NCBI GenBank assembly: GCA_029851415.1
Contig: CM056743.1
Span: forward strand, 95,392,501 to 95,456,500
DNA: 64,000 nucleotides
Reading direction: 5' to 3'
Source of the DNA: Eretmocerus hayati
Lineage: Eukaryota; Arthropoda; Insecta; Hymenoptera; Aphelinidae
Part shown: positions 10,031 through 20,455 of the stretch, one piece after another
How the letters are laid out: every line of letters starts with the position of its first letter
Position numbering within the stretch: position 1 is the first letter of the stretch
Made by a program: the position numbers and the translations under genes
Notes under the pieces: model-generated
Told to the model about the DNA's origin: nothing
What the model saw: only the letters and a program-made list of their open reading frames with translations
Databases searched by the model: none

Positions 10031-10947
10031 CTCCGCACACCCTCCGGAAGCACTACCTTACTCATTTTCTCGTAGCTTTTACAAATATTCCACGGAATTA
10101 GATCATGAATCTATCGGTATTATGAGCAAGTACCTGACACCTGTTGCACATATAATGCAAAAACTCTCTCATCAATTCACGTGAATGAATTTTTTTGCAA
10201 TTTTCCGATGTTTTGGTGTCTACAACACAGTAGAAAAAAGTCTATTAAGAACTATTGAATAAATGTAACAGGGTCCTATAAGTAATCTGAATATCGTTCA
10301 TTCTTCCGAACGTGAATTATCAATCTTTAATCTCATTACTGACTTTTACTTTAATTTTGGTATATGAGAACTATCGCAAAAACTGACACGGAACGAGTAA
10401 GGGCCCTATTCTGACTAGTGAGCTGCAAACCACTCCATTCAAACTTTTGGCCACTTATTCTATTGAATGACAGTTGGTAATTGAGTCTCACGTCAATCCC
10501 TAAACGAATATTTTCAAAATTTTAAATAGTAAGAGTCAAAATATAGCTTCCTCGGACTACAATAATTTAGGTTCCACGGATTCTCATGGAGCTACCATCG
10601 AAGTGATCGATATAGTGAGTTAGCCCGAATTCATCTCTCAAAATACAATAATGACCGATTTATTTTCGATAGCTTGTAACCCCGAATGCTCAGAGTAGAC
10701 TTCAAGCCATACATATCTCTCTCATCAGAAGGTTTTCTCTAAGGATGAGGAATTTCGTTAAGATAACAACAGCATGACCCAAATTTAGTCTGAAAAACTC
10801 CGTGACAAGTAGAGTTGACAGGAAACATGTCAAGCAATCAAATCCCGTCGCGGGAAAAGCTTAAAAAATTAGCCATGTAACTATTTCTTTCATCGTCTGT
10901 GCGGGAAAGAGCTGTTATTTTGATTTTCTCCTCCACGCCGACGATGA
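10031..10947. other. Non-coding interior of the 7.1-kb element
   Basis: No recognisable gene or repeat beyond short AT-rich runs. Confidence 0.4.
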
Positions 10948-11073
10948 AAAAATAGTATCCGACACTCGGGCGGGGTGGTTTCCGCTTCCGAGCGATGATT
11001 CCGACCAAGGCTCGGGCCGGAAAAACATCGCTCGGGCCACGGAAACCAACATCCCCGCGAAATCTACTATTTG
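10948..11073. repeat. Hairpin-core repeat, copy 2
   Basis: Bounded by AATAGTATCCGACACTCGGG on the left and CGAAATCTACTATT on the right. The core 10988-11034 has CCGAGCGATG paired with CATCGCTCGG, and TTCCG paired with CGGAA, around CTCGGGCC. Same family as 7924, 12146, 13218 and 38877. Confidence 0.7.
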
Positions 11074-11489
11074 GATTTTGACATGATGGGAATAGATTGA
11101 ATCCACGTGGCGAAAATTCTAAGTCACCTCCATTATTTTTGCCAGCGATCATAAGGGGGGAATGTCATATCCAGGGCCTCAAAAATCGTTCTGTGAAATA
11201 CTGGATAGCACAAAGAGAGGAAAGAAATGGAATCATCTGCTCCAAAGCATGTATTTTCGACTCGAATCAACCATCTGAACACAAACTCTGAGGTCGGATA
11301 GTCTCTTCGAGTTAGGACTCTTCGCTGATCTACCAGATTACCCTCGATTATGTTCGATCTATTCAGCTCCAAAGATCTACGTGAAGGCCACCCTACGGCT
11401 GGTCCTGGGTCCATCGAATGAGCTTAGATTGTCTTTCGTCTGATCATTCAATTTATTTTTGATCAGACGAGACAGCTTGCCGCACTCAG

Positions 11490-11800
11490 CACAAAAAAAA
11501 GTATACGCAACACGGGTGAAAGTGTTCCGCACTCTTTCCGTGACGCGTGCGGAAATAGTATATTCCCGTACTGAGCGCGTTAGCCCATTTCGGGCACATT
11601 TTTTCATTACGAGAACCCTAAAATCCTATTTAAACGCGGCATTTTTAGGTTGGAGTAATGAAATAGTATATTACGCAACAAGTGCGAGAAGGTCAATTTC
11701 CGCACAAGTTGCCAAACGAGTGCGTGAATAATACTTCTCGCGCGAGTTGGGAACGTGTGCGGAAACTTCTCGCACGTGTTGCGTATACTATTTTTTGCAA
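11490..11800. repeat. GCAACACGTGCGAGAAG palindrome family
   Basis: 11660-11795 folds on itself: ATAGTATATTACGCAACA at the left matches TGTTGCGTATACTATT at the right, and GTGCGAGAAG matches CTTCTCGCAC. A related but incomplete copy, GTATACGCAACACGG, starts near 11500. CCGCAC and CTTCTCGC words recur to about 12120, ending in the short hairpin TTCCGCACGG/CCGTGCGGAA at 12123-12147. Confidence 0.6.
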
Positions 11801-12145
11801 CTGTGCGCGAAGTTGTAATTGAATGCACCACTGTCCGAGCAAGATTATCTTGGAAACGAAGTTTTCAAGAAAGGCCAAATTCAGAGGGATGACGTGACAT
11901 CATATTTTGGAACTGTGGAATGAAAATGCATTAGAGCGAGAAGTTACATCCACGCACACTCCACCAGTGCGTAATTGTAAAACTGTGCGAGAAGTCATTC
12001 ACGCATTACTTCTCGCGCTGTAAATAATGAAGAGAAGTCTCATTTTTTCACAACTTTGCGCACACAGTTGCAAAAAGTAACTTTTCCGCACTGGTCAATA
12101 TTTTATCGTGCGGGAAAGTGGTTTTCCGCACGGCAAGCCGTGCGG

Positions 12146-12285
12146 AAATAGTAGATTTCGATATAAAGGCGGGGGTGTTGGTTTCCGCAGCCCGAGCGAT
12201 GTTTTTCCGGCCCGAGCCTTGGCGAGGGTCGGAATCATCGCTCGGAAGGTGAAACCACCCTGCCCGAGTGTCGAATACTATTTTT
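12146..12285. repeat. Hairpin-core repeat, copy 3, opposite orientation
   Basis: Runs from AAATAGTAGATTTCGATA to GTGTCGAATACTATTTT. The core CCCGAGCGATG...CATCGCTCGG at 12190-12244 includes TTCCGGCCCGAGCC, the reverse complement of the core word of copies 1 and 2. Confidence 0.7.
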
Positions 12286-12399
12286 CCATCGTCGGCGTGG
12301 GAAAGAGAATCAAAAAAACGGTTCTTCCCCGCAGTCGTCACGAAACTCGTCCGGAAAACGCACTTTCCACCCTTGTGGAAATTTATTCTGTCATATCCA

Positions 12400-13217
12400 G
12401 GCATAGCCTGGTTCAATATTTTGTGGGTTCTTATTCTGTACTTATGTATAAGGGAAAGGTCAAATGACCAAGCATGAGGTTAATTTAAGTACCGAGGCTT
12501 CAATAATGTAATGGAAAGGGAATGAATATTTACAAAGATATTTACAAATGGTCGAATGACCTTGAGACGCATTTGAACTCGAGCACGTAACAAGGAGGGC
12601 ACGAGGAAGGGGTCATATTCACTGTAGGCCACAGAGAGAGAGGAGATCGATCTGGCACTTACAGAATGGTCGACTCGGCGACGACGGAGATGTCCACGAG
12701 GACAGAAGTATGGGCCACGCTTGGCCGACGGCTGCTGGCAGCTGACCGGGCACGGTCAGGAGACCCTCGAAGTCCGGGCTCGCTGAATGTGCTACAAGTG
12801 TGCAGGGCCTGTCGCAAGACCACTGCACCAGGTTATTACGCGCGCACCGAGACTAGTGAAACGGCGACGAGGTTACGCGCGGAAGAGACAAAAGGAGCAC
12901 GGAAAATGGAGCGAGCTCCGACACGTGCTCCCACTACTCATGACGACGGTAGTCTGCCGGCTGGCACGGCGGCGCAGTGGCAGCTTGGTGGAACGCGAGG
13001 GGAGGGGAGCGCGGGGAAGGATAGCTTGGTAGCGTCTGCTACAAGCTACGGCCCGCGCGACTCTATCTCGCTTTCTCATGTGCCATCTCTCTCTCCTTTA
13101 CCTTCGAAAGTCCTCTCCTTGTTACTTGCCCTAGCTGTAACAATGAATTATATTCGAGTAATAATTGGTCCAGGAGAGAGGAGACGGTATGTATTCAACC
13201 GTCAAATTGTTACGTAA
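12400..13217. other. GC-rich insert between hairpin repeats, possible solo LTR
   Basis: Base composition changes abruptly to GC-rich between about 12560 and 13130. The open frame 12666-13217 (183 codons) has no recognisable domain and is low-complexity, so I do not call it a gene. Composition and position suit a solo LTR or similar insert, but I could not find TG...CA ends with a 4-6-bp duplication. Confidence 0.25.
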
Positions 13218-13330
13218 TGTACTATTTTTGCGTCCGAGTGATGTGTTTGCGTCTTGAGCCGTGGTCAAAGGTCGGAAGCAAGACGAGGATGCAAGAACTA
13301 GGTTTTACATCCGTGTATCGAACTGTGTTT
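13218..13330. repeat. Hairpin-core repeat, copy 4, degenerate
   Basis: Starts TACTATTTTTGCGTCCGAGTG and ends near CCGTGTATCGAAC, with a decayed core around GTCTTGAGCCGTGGTC. Orientation as copy 3. Just beyond it, 13404-13445 is a reverse-complement copy of 11630-11662 (around AAAATGCCGCGTTTAAT), so the block between the two is flanked by short inverted duplicates. Confidence 0.5.
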
Positions 13331-13479
13331 TTCGACAAACTGTCCGTGAAAGTGGAGAATCGGTGTGGGAAAAACACTTTTCCGCACAACGTGTCGACGA
13401 TTGTTTTCCATCACTCTAACCTAAAAATGCCGCGTTTAATTACGATCTCGTCGAGGCAAAGTTCTCGATAAACTGAACT

Positions 13480-13937
13480 AAACAAAAATATTTTGGTTTC
13501 GTTTCGCTTAATGACATTTTGTTTATGTTTAGTTTCGTTTACCCTCAACATAATCATACAGAGTTTTGTTTGGTTTCGTTTATCGCAACATAATCATGAA
13601 TGATTTCGTTTATGTTTTGTTTGTGAGAAACAAAACAAAACATATTCGACAGAAAATAATTTTGTTGAATTCCGTTTATTCACGAAACTAAACGAAATTA
13701 TTGAGTTTTGTTTATCCCGTGAATAAACAAAACTAAACGAAACATAAATTCTGAGAAACAATATTCAACGAAACTAAATTACAATAATTTTGTTTAGTTT
13801 CGTTCATGAAAAGAAAGACGGATTCGGTTTTCATTCAGTTTTGTTTTTGTTCAACATAATTCAAAATAATTCTGTTTCGTTTTGTTTTTGCTAGAATAAA
13901 CGAAACAAAATCAAAAATCGCGTTTTATTTCGTTTCC
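13480..13937. repeat. Right subterminal GTTTCG/AAACGAAAC array
   Basis: About 450 bp of the same degenerate AAACGAAAC/GTTTTGTTT words as at 6860-7268, directly inside the right terminus of the 7.1-kb element. Confidence 0.65.
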
Positions 13938-13957
13938 TTAAAAACCCTGATAATGAC

Positions 13958-14756
13958 GATCTCTTTCAAAGTACATTATGTACAAAGTGTGTTCTGCTCG
14001 ACCTTTTGAATCAGCTATAACGGCTAAGCCATCAAAAATAGGTTAATCTCCGCGACCAAATTCACCAAGAGTGTAGACAACTATTGCGGTAGCGTGTTGC
14101 TTGAAAAATTCCTCGAACTCTCTAATCTCTGTGATACCACAGCCTGCTTCAGGTATCTTAACTCGCTGGTCAACTAATGTCTCCACAGCTTTCTATTGCT
14201 CGGCTCCTTTATATTGGCGGATCGAATCCCAATATTCTTGTGATACTCCCGACCGAATTTGACCGCGTACAGCGTGTGCGTATGCTGTGACAAGTGCTCG
14301 AGGTGAACATAAATTATCATCGTTCCGTATATTCAAAATGGATTTTCTCTTCACTACTCTCTCAGTCAACAGTACTCTACCCCGGCCGCGAACATTCCGT
14401 ACAATATCGCAAGTAACTGTGAGACTATCGTCAATTTCAAAATTATTGTTACTCTGCGCAGCGTTGAATAATGAATTCCAGAGGGTATCTAGTTGAAAAC
14501 CACGCAAAGGTCTAAATGATAACCACAAAGGACCGTGCACAAACCTATCAGAACTGATGGTGACTCCGATATAATCGTCTTCGTGGCCATCTCTGTACAT
14601 TCTATCATACAGGTCCTGCAGACAACTGCTGATCCACACATAAATATTCTTCCCTGGCGGAGGTGTTGGTATTCGTCCTCTGCTCTCGTGACCTTCTATT
14701 CCGAATCTTCTATACCGCCGGGGTGTCAATAGGAATTTTGAGCTAAAATCGGCAAA
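13958..14756 (-). pseudogene. Family B DNA polymerase remnant, N-terminal part
   Basis: This is the proximal half of the polymerase gene at 5832-6839, read from 14756 downwards. The clean open piece is 14193-14729, starting near a TTG; the frame is open back to a stop near 14757, so no true start is visible. It carries PTPPPGKN and LWLSFRPLRGFQLDTLWNS, then a tract resembling the N-terminal extension found upstream of the Cys-rich zone in these proteins. The frame is broken after KGAEQ near 14193 and recognisable similarity continues to the insertion. The last residues before 13957, ERDRHYQ, overlap HYQ at the other side. Assignment of this half depends on that junction and on general resemblance; I see no catalytic motif in it. 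Confidence 0.6.
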
Positions 14757-15600
14757 TCGGGATGATTTGCGACGCTAGTGACACGCTCCTGTTACATGCC
14801 GTATTGGAATCGATCCCAGTACTCTCAGAAGCTATCCCCAGATCTCAGATTATGCTTGAAATTTTGTTGAATAACCCTGGATCATAATGTGACCATTTTT
14901 CATGTGGCAGTAGAGCGGTTTCCAACCTATAATTCATAATTACGCATGAATTTGCTCGATTCATCTCACGCTTCTGGCTCAGAATCGATCTCAGAGCTCT
15001 CAGCAGCAATTCCCAGATTCGGGCTTGAGCTTGAAATTTTGTGGGGGAGGACTGGAACGTACGTCAAGCCTTAACTTGTTGGCAGTAGAGTTCTCCTCCA
15101 TCTGAAATTCATATTTTTTTTCTAGCTTTTCTGGCCTGATAACGGTCATAAATCATCCTGCAGTAGTCCCAAGACTTAGGATTGATGTCAAAATCATGTT
15201 CAACCATTTTAGAGTGCACTCCAAGTGTTTTGGAGCTGGCAGTAGTAGGAAATCCGGAATAAAATCCATGACTTTGATCAGGCTGAAGGGCATTTTCCAC
15301 CGTCTTTAGCTCAAAACGCATCGCAATAATCTCAACAGTAATTCCTGAATTCGAAAGTTAGCTCAAAATCTCGTAATACAGTCCCAAAATTCATCGCTAT
15401 TGTTTTTCAGGAGGCAGCATAACGGTCACCGACTTAGAATGAACGATTTTGGTCAAATATACAGTGTCTATAACATGTTTCTGGCTAAAAACCGCTCTTT
15501 AAATTCATAGCAGTGATTTCCAGGTTCGAGGATAGGCCCAAAATTCAACTATAGGGTCCTAGAATATACTCCAAGTATATTCAAGTTGGCAGTAGAACGA
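14757..15600. repeat. Degenerate satellite of about 175 bp, about five units
   Basis: The word GGCAG(TAG) recurs at 14906, 15081, 15238, 15413 and 15588, intervals 175, 157, 175 and 175. Units share TCAGAATCGAT-like starts, GCTTGAAATTTTG-like middles and GTTGGCAGTAGA ends, with strong divergence. It lies between the polymerase remnant and the gypsy remnant. Confidence 0.65.
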
Positions 15601-15646
15601 GGGACTCGTCACGGGTATGTTTTGTTCCGGAAAAATATCGTTTTTT

Positions 15647-15681
15647 GGGGGGGGGGGCGTTCATCCCCCCCCCCCCCCCCC
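15647..15681. repeat. G11 - 7 nt - C17 homopolymer hairpin
   Basis: Eleven G at 15647-15657 are followed by CGTTCAT and seventeen C at 15665-15681. This is the exact point at which the gypsy pol similarity begins. Confidence 0.8.
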
Positions 15682-15682
15682 G

Positions 15683-16481
15683 TATTTATTTCGCTTCACC
15701 GAGATTGCAGCACGTATGATGGAACTCCTCAAGGGCAAATCTTGGACAGCGACCCAGGCCGCACAAGCATCAATGGATCTCTCCAAGGAAGCCTCCAGGA
15801 AGCCGTTGAAGCTACATCGGCCTTGAGTGGACCAGCGCTTCTACGTGCAAACCGATGCCAGCGACGCGACGCCGGTATGGGAGTCGTGATCTTCTAACTC
15901 GGACCCGGAAGGAGAGCGCCGCGTTATCTTCTATACATCGGCTCAATTCACGGCGACCGAGAGAGGATACCAACCCAACATGCGGGAATGCCTGGCAGTC
16001 ATTTGGGCACTTCGAAAGTACAAACACTTACTGGAAGACGTCCCATTCCACCTTCGCACGGACAATCAAGCCCTCAGATGGCTGAATCGTGTGAAAGACG
16101 AGCGTGGTAAATTGATGCGCTGGGCCATGTTTCTGAGTCGTTTGAGTTTCAAGGTGGAACACGTCCCTGGCCGAGAGAACCAGCTGCCAGATGCACTGTC
16201 TCGGGCCCCAGGAGACGAGAACTTCGAGGATCAGGAGCACGATTACGACGCCCTGGCTCATCCAGTCAGTTCGCCACCTACGGACGAGCTCATCACGGCA
16301 TGCGTGGAATGCAATTGGTTAGACCACTACCTTCGCCAGGCGCAAGATGACACCAGGGAACTACCGGGAGGCCCAGAATGGAGGACTCACGACGGCGTGC
16401 TGTTTTACTGCCGAAACCCGGCCAATCCGAGGGTCTACGTTGCGTAATCTGCACGCAACGCCGTCCCACACCATTTCCACA
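15683..16481 (+). pseudogene. pol: Ty3/gypsy-like pol, RT connection and RNase H remnant
   Basis: It opens in the region that follows the reverse transcriptase palm (FTEIAARMMELLKGKSW), breaks frame near 15825, and continues with an RNase H-type domain: FYVQTDASD, then RECLAVIWALRKYKHLLEDV and HLRTDNQALRWL (15980-16447 is open). A spacer to the integrase follows. The 5' side, including the catalytic palm and protease, is missing at the G/C tract. The 3' side is interrupted at 16482 by a 2.2-kb insertion and resumes at 18687. At least two frame breaks and a stop at 16446 make it dead. Confidence 0.85.
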
Positions 16482-17579
16482 CACGGTGTGCCTGAACGAT
16501 TTTTTTTTTTCAAAGTGAAAACTCCCTCTGAGATTATTTTGGTTTCTGATTCTACATATTTGGGGCATCATTTTCCCACAAAAATTAAAATCGCGGGCTG
16601 AGCCCTTTTGAAGGAATGTCGTTTGAAACATTTTTTACACCCAGTCTAGGGACGCCCAAGTGATATGGCTCATCCTTCGTTGGATATGAGCCCAAAATCA
16701 AGTTTCTCCACTTTCTCACACTAGTTGCCAGAAAATGTGACCGCTTGGGATCCTTCTGAGGCTTGTTGAGGTTCGGCATGTACCCTGGAAACCCTTCAAA
16801 AATACAAAAAACCAATCTCTTGATGTCTTATTTAAGGTATATCTCCTGGGACAATCAGGATGGGGAGTTTGAGTGAGCCGTGTTGTTTTGATAGCAACGC
16901 GACCTCGCCGTCTTTTTATGTACAATCGCGTATACACAGCAAAGCAGCTCGTACACGCACACGCTCACACACAAATGCTCTCCGCGAGGCAGAAAAATTA
17001 ACATCGCGCGCAGACAAAAATCACAAACATTTGAGCCCTCGTGTGGACAAAATAAATAAGCACGGGTCCCTATTTTTGGCAAGGATGAAGACAAGACTTG
17101 AATCAATGACATATCAATTTTCAGCGGTTTCTCTGAAAAATTATCAGAGCATTCGTGAGAACGGCCCAAAAAGTTGCCTTCTGCTGCGCCGTTCCTATCC
17201 TCCGCGTGTTACGAGCTCAAACTTTTGACATCGAAAACTCGAAAACAAAATGAAAAGGCTCCTTGGAATTCCATCAGAAGGTGTGTTATGGATAGTTGAA
17301 CCACCACACGAATTCTCAGGAGATTCTCTGAATTTCAAAAAACTCGGAGACATACCTTAAGAGCCCTTGGGTAGATGGTGCCAAAAAAGCACTTTTTTTA
17401 GTAATGTAGGCGTAGAATCGGCTAGAAATCGAATTTTCTATATTTTGTGAGAAGCATTTCGAAGTTCGGACGAAGACAAAGAGAATGAGGAGAACTACGT
17501 TGAAAATTGATTGGATCAATCTCATTTGACATAGCTTTCAGTGATTAAGATGAAATAAGTCGAGAGTACCGAATATCGC

Positions 17580-17758
17580 TAGTAATGTTGTGAAAAAAGC
17601 GCGGGTCATTCCGGGTCGGCCCAAGCCATTGATTTTCTCTCATTTCAACGAAACAAACATGAAAAAAATGCGTGTCGAGATCCGCAAGCTGGTAAATTTG
17701 AGAACTTGAGTCGGGGCATATTAGGGAATGGAGGCATTTTAGGCACACTTACCTTATA
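17580..17758. repeat. Fragment related to the right end of the 37811-38771 element
   Basis: Shares CATTTCAACGAAACAAACATG, a following poly-A/CG word and the terminus CACTTACCTTA with 38640-38771, where it reads ATTTCAACATAACAAACGTG...CACTTACCTTA. It indicates a dispersed family with at least two members here. Confidence 0.5.
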
Positions 17759-18010
17759 ACACATTTAGGAATGTGAAAGGAGTTACTTTTTGTTTTTCTA
17801 ATCATTTTTCACGTTGTACTGATAAGATTCCCGAAATAGTCAAAACCGTGGATTTTCATTGAAACCGGACCATTTCAAAGCATCCACCTGATCCACTCTG
17901 AGTTGTTTGTATGACGAACTGAGTGAACGAATAATCAGATTTTGAGCGAATGAACAAATTGTTTCGGTCAGTCAAACGTCAAGTAAGCTTATTAGACGCC
18001 TACCTTCAAT

Positions 18011-18086
18011 ATGACTCCCTGGCCCCGAAGCATGTGTTTGGTCTCGTAACCAAAAGATCGTGGGTTCGCATCCCACTGTCGGCAAA
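18011..18086 (+). tRNA. tRNA-Thr(CGT)-like pseudogene inside the 2.2-kb element
   Basis: A perfect T arm GTGGG-TTCGCAT-CCCAC and an anticodon arm TTTGG...CTCGTAA...CCAAA point to tRNA-Thr(CGT), with one base apparently missing after the anticodon loop. The A-box region TGGCCCCGAAGC is degraded and the acceptor arms pair only partly. It is the best of the three tRNA-like sequences in the window but still looks non-functional. Confidence 0.4.
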
Positions 18087-18202
18087 ATTCACGAGTTATG
18101 TAGAAGAGTTTTTTTTCAGTTTCTTCACTGTGAAATAGTGATGAATGGACATGGCAAATTCCTCGCCATGACCTGAACATCACATAAAAACATGATGATT
18201 TT

Positions 18203-18292
18203 ATTGGAATTCGTTATAATGTACATTACAATCTTTATTACAAGAGACATCGTGATGAATATTGTAATGTCCATCACAAGATTATTTCCAAT
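18203..18292. repeat. 90-bp palindromic mini-element
   Basis: ATTGGAATTCGTTATAATGT at the left and its imperfect complement ending TTATTTCCAAT at the right, with ACATTACAAT/ATTGTAATGT inside. It is nested in the 2.2-kb element. Confidence 0.5.
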
Positions 18293-18686
18293 AGGGCGTC
18301 TTGGAGAGCCTAAACGGTAAATGGTCAGTTCTCAAATGAGACATCGAGAGATTGGTTTTTGCATTTTTGAAGGGTTTTTATGGTACATGCCCAACTTCAA
18401 CAAGCCTCAGGAGTATCCAAAGCGGTCACATTTTTTGAAAACCAGTATTAGAAAGTGGAGAAATTTGATTTTGGGCTCATATCCAACGAGGGATGAGCCA
18501 TATTACTTGGGCGTTCCTAGACTGGGTGGGAAAAATGTTCCAAATGACATTCCTTCGAAAGGGCTCAGCCCGCGATTTTAATTTTTGTGGAAAAATGATA
18601 CCCCAAATATGTAGAATCAGGAACCGAAATAATCTCAGAGGGAATTTTCACTTTAAAAAAAAATTTGTTCAGGCACACCGTGCACA

Positions 18687-19640
18687 ACGACCCGCTCGCC
18701 GGCCACTCTGATGCTGCAGAAACACTCTGCCAGATCCGCGGGGAGTATTATTGGTCCGGTCTCCGCAACGACGTCCGACAACATGTGAGAGCATGCGGAC
18801 CCTGCAACCTCACCAAGGCTGCACGACCAGCGAATGCCAGAACCAACACCGCATACCATCCGCAAGCAGCCCGCATACCATCCTCAGGCAAATCCTACAG
18901 AACGTCGGAACCAAGAGATGGAGAAGGGGCTACGCCTGACCCTACTTCCGTACCAAAATAGAACTAATTGGGACCTGGAGGTCCCAAATATCTAGTTCAC
19001 CATGCGTCGCCGATGCAACGCCGCCACCGGATTCTCACCCAGTGAACTGCTCTTGGGGCACAACATTGCGCGCCCGGGTGAACGAGCCTCGCCAGGATCA
19101 GAGGAATAAGAGGCTCGCATTGCCGCGGCCAACCAAGCACAGGACCACTTCACCAGCAGCTCGAGGACTTTGGATGAAGTTTTCACGGAGGGTGACATGG
19201 TGTTCGTCGAAATACACCCGCTCTCCAAAGCTGCCGACAACTTCAACGCGGGTCTCACCCCGAAATGGGAAGGCCCCTACGAGATCGTGCACTGACCAGG
19301 AAACACGTACCTGAAGATACATATCTCCCAGGTCAAGCGAAACCACACAGCTCCAGCCCCTCCTGCGGCTGAACTTAGGTCAACGTTCCCCGCGACCAGC
19401 GGCGCCACGAACGAAGACAGACCCCGAACCAAGCGACCACATACGCCGACCACACCTTCAGGTAGGCACGCCCACTTGCCAGAAGACTCGTGTCGGACCG
19501 GTTCCGCCACCGTCCCCATTGCTACAACCACAGACCGTGTGCAGGGTGGCTCAACGACTTCAGCCGAGATGGATTTTTTGGCAACACCGTACCCGAGGGT
19601 CGAGGTAAGACCTCGCGTCCAGAACCAGCAATGAAAACGA
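18687..19640 (+). pseudogene. pol: Ty3/gypsy-like integrase remnant with deleted core
   Basis: This continues the pol frame after the 2.2-kb insertion. The integrase zinc-binding domain is clear (DPLAGHSDAAET, GEYYWSGLRNDV, ACGPCNLTK). Near 18850 the frame reaches NTAYHPQA, which normally follows the catalytic core, so the core with its first two acidic residues has been deleted. Then come TGFSPSELLLGHNIARPGE (about 19035) and a chromodomain-side tail (VFVEIHPLS, LTPKWEGPYEIVH). Stops occur near 19108 and 19296. Recognisable sequence ends near 19640; an LTR boundary was not found. Confidence 0.82.
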
Positions 19641-19759
19641 CGTCGTGGACGGCCTACGCTAGCGGAGGCGGCGAGAAGGGCAAACGAGCGGAAGCTCGCC
19701 TATCCACCGCCGAGTCATCGCTACAACCTGAGGAACAGGGGGAATCCCTGATTCCGGAT

Positions 19760-20455
19760 TAATTCGTAAATATTATCTGGCCAGAATAATTAATCAAACC
19801 ATATGTAATCTCATCATATTTGATCACACTATGTATCTCCTTTGTAAAGTCGGTAAGGTGCCAAGTGCAAGGTATAGAATACACAAAGTCGAAACTTCGC
19901 GCAAAAATAATGTATCCGCCGATCCCCGGACGATTTGACGTGCGCATTCCTCACCCGTATTGGTTATTTATCGACGAATTCATCCATTTCCGCGCTATTC
20001 GAAAATATACATCAGATACGAACAAAGCTCAGCAACGCGTACATCGCAATCAGATAGACAGAATCTCACTTCAACCCGAACAGAAGACAATTCCGCGTTA
20101 CATCTGAATCAGATATACGGAATATCACTTCAAAACGCGTCGCATCCTTCATTCATTGCATAAATCTAAGAACGCACCTCAACTAACAACGTAGTCGCCT
20201 TTCATACCGTATGGAACCCAAAAACGGGCCTAAGTCTGATTCCATGCTCATTCGACATGTAACCCAGAAACGCACCTCAACTAACTGCGCGGTTCACTTT
20301 CATACCGCGGGGAACACAAAACCGGACCGCAGTCAGAGAAGTCATCCACTTTTTGCAGTCAACTCCCGCGTACCGCTGAAACCCAGAACCGAACCTCACC
20401 GAGAACATGAGGTTCGCTTTCGCACTTCATATCGGGCGTTTGAGGTACACTTTAG
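19760..20455. repeat. Two short degenerate tandem repeats
   Basis: Near 20040-20150 a unit of about 55 bp (ATCGCAATCAGATAGACAGAAT... and CATCTGAATCAGATATACGG) occurs twice. From about 20165 to 20450 a unit of about 95 bp with GAAACGCACCTCAACTAAC and GGTTCACTTTCATACCG occurs about three times. No gene is visible; this could be the gypsy LTR or 3' flank. Confidence 0.4.

Larger units (their letters stand above)
6848..13949. mobile_element. 7.1-kb hAT-like non-autonomous insertion
   Basis: The ends are TAGGGTTTTTAA at 6848-6859 and TTAAAAACCCTG at 13938-13949, so the inverted termini match the hAT-type CAGGGNTTTTAA pattern at 11 of 12 positions. Flanking octamers are ATAATGAA (6840-6847) and ATAATGAC (13950-13957), an 8-bp duplication with one mismatch, as hAT elements make. 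The two sides of the polymerase reading frame share the residues HYQ at the junction, so removing the insertion would reconnect the gene. No transposase is visible inside. The contents are subterminal GTTTCG-rich arrays plus nested hairpin repeats and a foldback. Alternative: a small element later enlarged by nested insertions. Confidence 0.7.
16482..18682. mobile_element. 2.2-kb element with about 370-bp inverted ends, inside gypsy pol
   Basis: The ends are CACGGTGTGCCTGAAC (16482) and GTTCAGGCACACCGTG (to 18682). Inverted similarity continues inward for about 370 bp on each side (to about 16855 and from about 18318) and includes GATATGGCTCATCC and GGATGAGCCATATTA. CACA flanks both sides (16478-16481, 18683-18686), compatible with a 4-bp duplication. 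The integrase zinc-finger reading frame resumes directly after it. No transposase is visible in the 1.4-kb interior, so it is non-autonomous. Confidence 0.8.

Noticed and set aside
12666..13217. 183-codon plus-strand open frame in a GC-rich tract
   Set aside because: Long open frames are expected by chance in GC-rich sequence; composition is low-complexity and no motif or splice context supports it.
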